8,744 nt of DNA from Actinomycetota bacterium (lineage in GTDB: Bacteria; Actinomycetota; Actinomycetes; UBA12327): the NCBI GenBank assembly GCA_003529305.1, contig DPWC01000065.1, positions 5,832 through 14,575 of the forward strand. The letters are read 5' to 3'. Numbering within the stretch: position 1 is the stretch's first letter; the number at the start of each line of letters is the position of its first letter. A program made the position numbers and the translations under genes. Shown here piece after piece: positions 6,922 through 8,744 of this stretch. The notes beneath the pieces were generated by a model. That model did no database searches and was not told the DNA's origin. It saw only the letters and a program-made list of their open reading frames with translations.

Positions 6922-8051
6922 ACTTGACTGTCCGCAGCCTCCCCACCACTGACCATCTGGCTTGGGTGCGAGAAGTTAGCCCTGAGCACTCCATTTCGTT
7001 CCTGCAAACGCCAGCGTGGGGCCAGGTCAAAACCGATTGGCGGCACGAATCCATCGGCTGGTTTAACGGGCAGGAGCTTGTCGCTGCCGCCTTGGTTCTG
7101 CACCGGGCGATCCCCCGCCTCGGACGAACCCTCACCTACTTGCCGGAAGGTCCGGCTATTGCCGCCGTGCGCCCCGAGATTCCTACCAAGCAGTGGGTAG
7201 AACCGCTGCTGAACTACCTGCGCAGTACCAAGGCCTTCAGCGTCAAGATGGGTCCTCCTTTGGTGTCGCGGCACTGGGAAGCCGACACCATCAAGAACGC
7301 CATCGCTGACAGTTCCATTCACCGACTCAGCGAGATCACTGCTGACTACACCGACGAGCGCGCTCTGCAGGTAGCCGCCGAATTGCTAGCAACGGGTTGG
7401 ACGCAACGCACAGCGCAGGCAGGCTTCGCCGATGTTCAGCCGCGCTATGTCTTCCAACTGGATCTGTCTGGCAAGTCTCTGGACGAACTTGCCGCTGGCT
7501 TCAGTCAAGAGTGGCGACGCAATATTCGTAAGGCGGAAGCATCGGGAGTGCAAGTGCGGGAAGGTTCCCGCGACGATCTCGCGACCTTCCATCAGGTGTA
7601 TATCGAAACAGCCGCGCGCGATGGTTTTCGCCCACGGCCCGTGACTTATTTCGAGCGCATGTGGGACGCCCTGCGCGCCGAAGATGCGCAGCGACTGCGG
7701 TTGTTTCTCGCCGAGCACAACGGCATCACGGTCGCGGCAACAACCTTGGCCACGGTAGGTCGGCACGCGTGGTACTCGTACGGAGCATCCACCACAGCCA
7801 GCCGAGCAGTGCGGCCCAGCCATGCCACTCAGTGGGCGATGATCCAAGCTGCTCACGCCGCTGGCTGTCACACCTACGACCTGCGGGGCATCAGCGACAC
7901 CGTCAGTGAGCACGACCCGCTGTTCGGCCTCATTCGATTCAAGGTGGGCACCGGTGGTCGTGCGGTCGAATACATCGGCGAGTTTGACTACCCGCTCAAT
8001 CGAGTGCTGCACCGCGCCGTCGGCGCTTACCTGAATCGCCGAACCGGCTAG
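6918..8051 (+). CDS. femX: FemX-type lipid II aminoacyltransferase (FemAB family)
   Basis: Members of this family transfer an amino acid from aminoacyl-tRNA to the stem peptide of lipid II, beginning the peptidoglycan cross-bridge on the cytoplasmic side of the membrane. The 377 aa show the two GNAT-like halves of the family. The first has SFLQTPAWGQVK (27-38) and LTYLPEGPAI (72-81). The second has PRYVFQLDLSGKS (175-187), EWRRNIRKAEASGV (198-211), ERDGF-like ARDGFRPRP (233-241), YSYGAST (287-293) and DLRGISD (321-327), ending with FGLIRFKVGTGG (336-347). No long coiled-coil insertion is visible, as in FemX of Streptomyces and unlike staphylococcal FemA. The start is GTG 6918; no in-frame ATG or GTG lies in the 40 nt upstream. 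It is followed 14 nt later by an alanine-racemase-like gene. The transferred amino acid cannot be told from the sequence. Confidence 0.9.
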   Translation: MNLTVRSLPTTDHLAWVREVSPEHSISFLQTPAWGQVKTDWRHESIGWFNGQELVAAALVLHRAIPRLGRTLTYLPEGPAIAAVRPEIPTKQWVEPLLNYLRSTKAFSVKMGPPLVSRHWEADTIKNAIADSSIHRLSEITADYTDERALQVAAELLATGWTQRTAQAGFADVQPRYVFQLDLSGKSLDELAAGFSQEWRRNIRKAEASGVQVREGSRDDLATFHQVYIETAARDGFRPRPVTYFERMWDALRAEDAQRLRLFLAEHNGITVAATTLATVGRHAWYSYGASTTASRAVRPSHATQWAMIQAAHAAGCHTYDLRGISDTVSEHDPLFGLIRFKVGTGGRAVEYIGEFDYPLNRVLHRAVGAYLNRRTG

Positions 8052-8065
8052 GGCAGGATCACCGC

Positions 8066-8744
8066 ATGGCCTTTGTCCTGCATGTTGACGGCCCCCGATG
8101 GACGGGTCGGGTCCATGAGCTGATGGATCAGGACCGCGATCTTGTTCCGGTGATCAAGGGCAATGGCTATGGGCTGGGGCCTAAGCGGCTAGCTGCGGCC
8201 GCTGATGCTGCCAACGCCGATGTCGTGGCGGTAGGCACTGCTCTGGATGCCGCGGCCATCAGTGCGACCTACAACGGGACTGTTCTGGTGATGCAGCCCT
8301 GGCATCCCGCAACTTCTGCCAACACCTCCGCTGGTCCGACCAGCATCACCACTCTGGCGCATCCCGATGCCGTGACCGCATTCAGCCAGCAGCGCACCGG
8401 TGCTTCGGTTGTCATCGAAGTTCTCACCTCCATGCGACGACACGGCGTCTCCGCTGAGGATCTGGCCGGCTTACTGCGGCCGCTGGAGTCACTGACGGTC
8501 AAAGGGTTTGCCCTGCACCTGCCCCTAGATGTTGACGGTGACCAGGTGCGCGTGCGCGAAACGATCTCGTGGGCCGCGCGCCTAAGTGACGCAGGCCTTG
8601 ATCCGCAGGTGCTCTGGGTTTCGCACTTGACGGCCGGCGAACTCGCTGCCGTGCGGGCAGCGTTGCCCGCGATGCGCATCCGTTCGCGGGTGGGAACTTC
8701 GCTGTGGATCGGTGATGCCGAAGCCTTCACCGTGGAAGCAACGG
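8066..8744 (+). CDS. Alanine-racemase-like PLP enzyme, N-terminal part only
   Basis: 226 codons of a fold-type III PLP protein are present before the right edge. Alanine racemases interconvert L- and D-alanine for the peptidoglycan stem peptide. Lys31 in VIKGNGYGLG (29-38) matches the PLP-binding lysine of the classical VKANAYGHG motif. MRRHGV (123-128) matches the GMxRxG[VF] segment, and RVGTSLWIGD (208-217) matches the RPGISLYG segment. The catalytic Tyr would lie beyond the window. The N-terminus is short and the motifs diverge from classical Alr (Gly for Ala in the Lys loop), so this may be an alternative Alr lineage rather than the main housekeeping enzyme, and its substrate is not certain. 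AGGA lies about 8 nt before ATG 8066. The short gap to femX suggests co-transcription and a joint role in cell-wall building. Confidence 0.82.
   Translation, partial: MAFVLHVDGPRWTGRVHELMDQDRDLVPVIKGNGYGLGPKRLAAAADAANADVVAVGTALDAAAISATYNGTVLVMQPWHPATSANTSAGPTSITTLAHPDAVTAFSQQRTGASVVIEVLTSMRRHGVSAEDLAGLLRPLESLTVKGFALHLPLDVDGDQVRVRETISWAARLSDAGLDPQVLWVSHLTAGELAAVRAALPAMRIRSRVGTSLWIGDAEAFTVEAT

Noticed and set aside
7386..8012. 208-codon open frame on the minus strand inside femX
   Set aside because: It is antisense to strongly conserved FemX motifs and its translation resembles no known family.
1..8744. Mobile element, CRISPR array, tRNA or rRNA gene
   Set aside because: No transposase, integrase, spaced repeat array or RNA gene signature was seen on either strand. 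The window is filled by ordinary chromosomal genes.

Overview
This window is chromosomal, gene-dense and of moderately high GC (about 55-60% by eye). It most likely comes from an actinobacterium. The best evidence is the pair on the right: a FemX-type lipid II aminoacyltransferase followed by an alanine-racemase-like gene. Both read like those of Streptomyces and relatives, and the divergent operon carries a PhoP-type phosphate box like that group's. I cannot name a genus.

Left three quarters (about 1-6720, minus strand): one tightly packed operon, read right to left. It contains a small cytoplasmic protein of unknown function, then pstC, pstA, pstS, and a very large exported protein cut by the left edge. 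Every junction overlaps: ATGA, 8 nt, GTGA or TGATG, then ATGA. Together these encode a high-affinity phosphate ABC importer with both permeases and its binding protein. The ATPase PstB is not in the window. Several parts depart from the textbook system. PstS has no lipobox but a C-terminal membrane anchor behind a long Ser/Thr/Gly linker. PstA has two extra N-terminal membrane helices. The last gene encodes a second, much larger exported protein that aligns with PstS at three landmarks but lacks its phosphate-binding Arg/Ser-Gly-Thr loop.

Divergent spacer (6721-6917): it holds five 11-nt-spaced direct repeats, TTCACC-like on the minus strand and upstream of the pst operon. This is the signature of an actinobacterial PHO box, so the operon is probably switched on by PhoR-PhoP during phosphate starvation. 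The right side of the spacer holds a possible leaderless 10-codon ORF whose stop overlaps the GTG start of femX.

Right quarter (about 6889-8744, plus strand): femX and, 14 nt later, the alanine-racemase-like gene, which runs off the right edge. These belong to peptidoglycan cross-bridge synthesis and amino-acid racemisation.

The most notable point is a phosphate-starvation operon in which a canonical PstS is paired with a giant, PstS-related exported protein that seems unable to bind phosphate in the usual way, plus a small uncharacterised protein encoded by the first gene.
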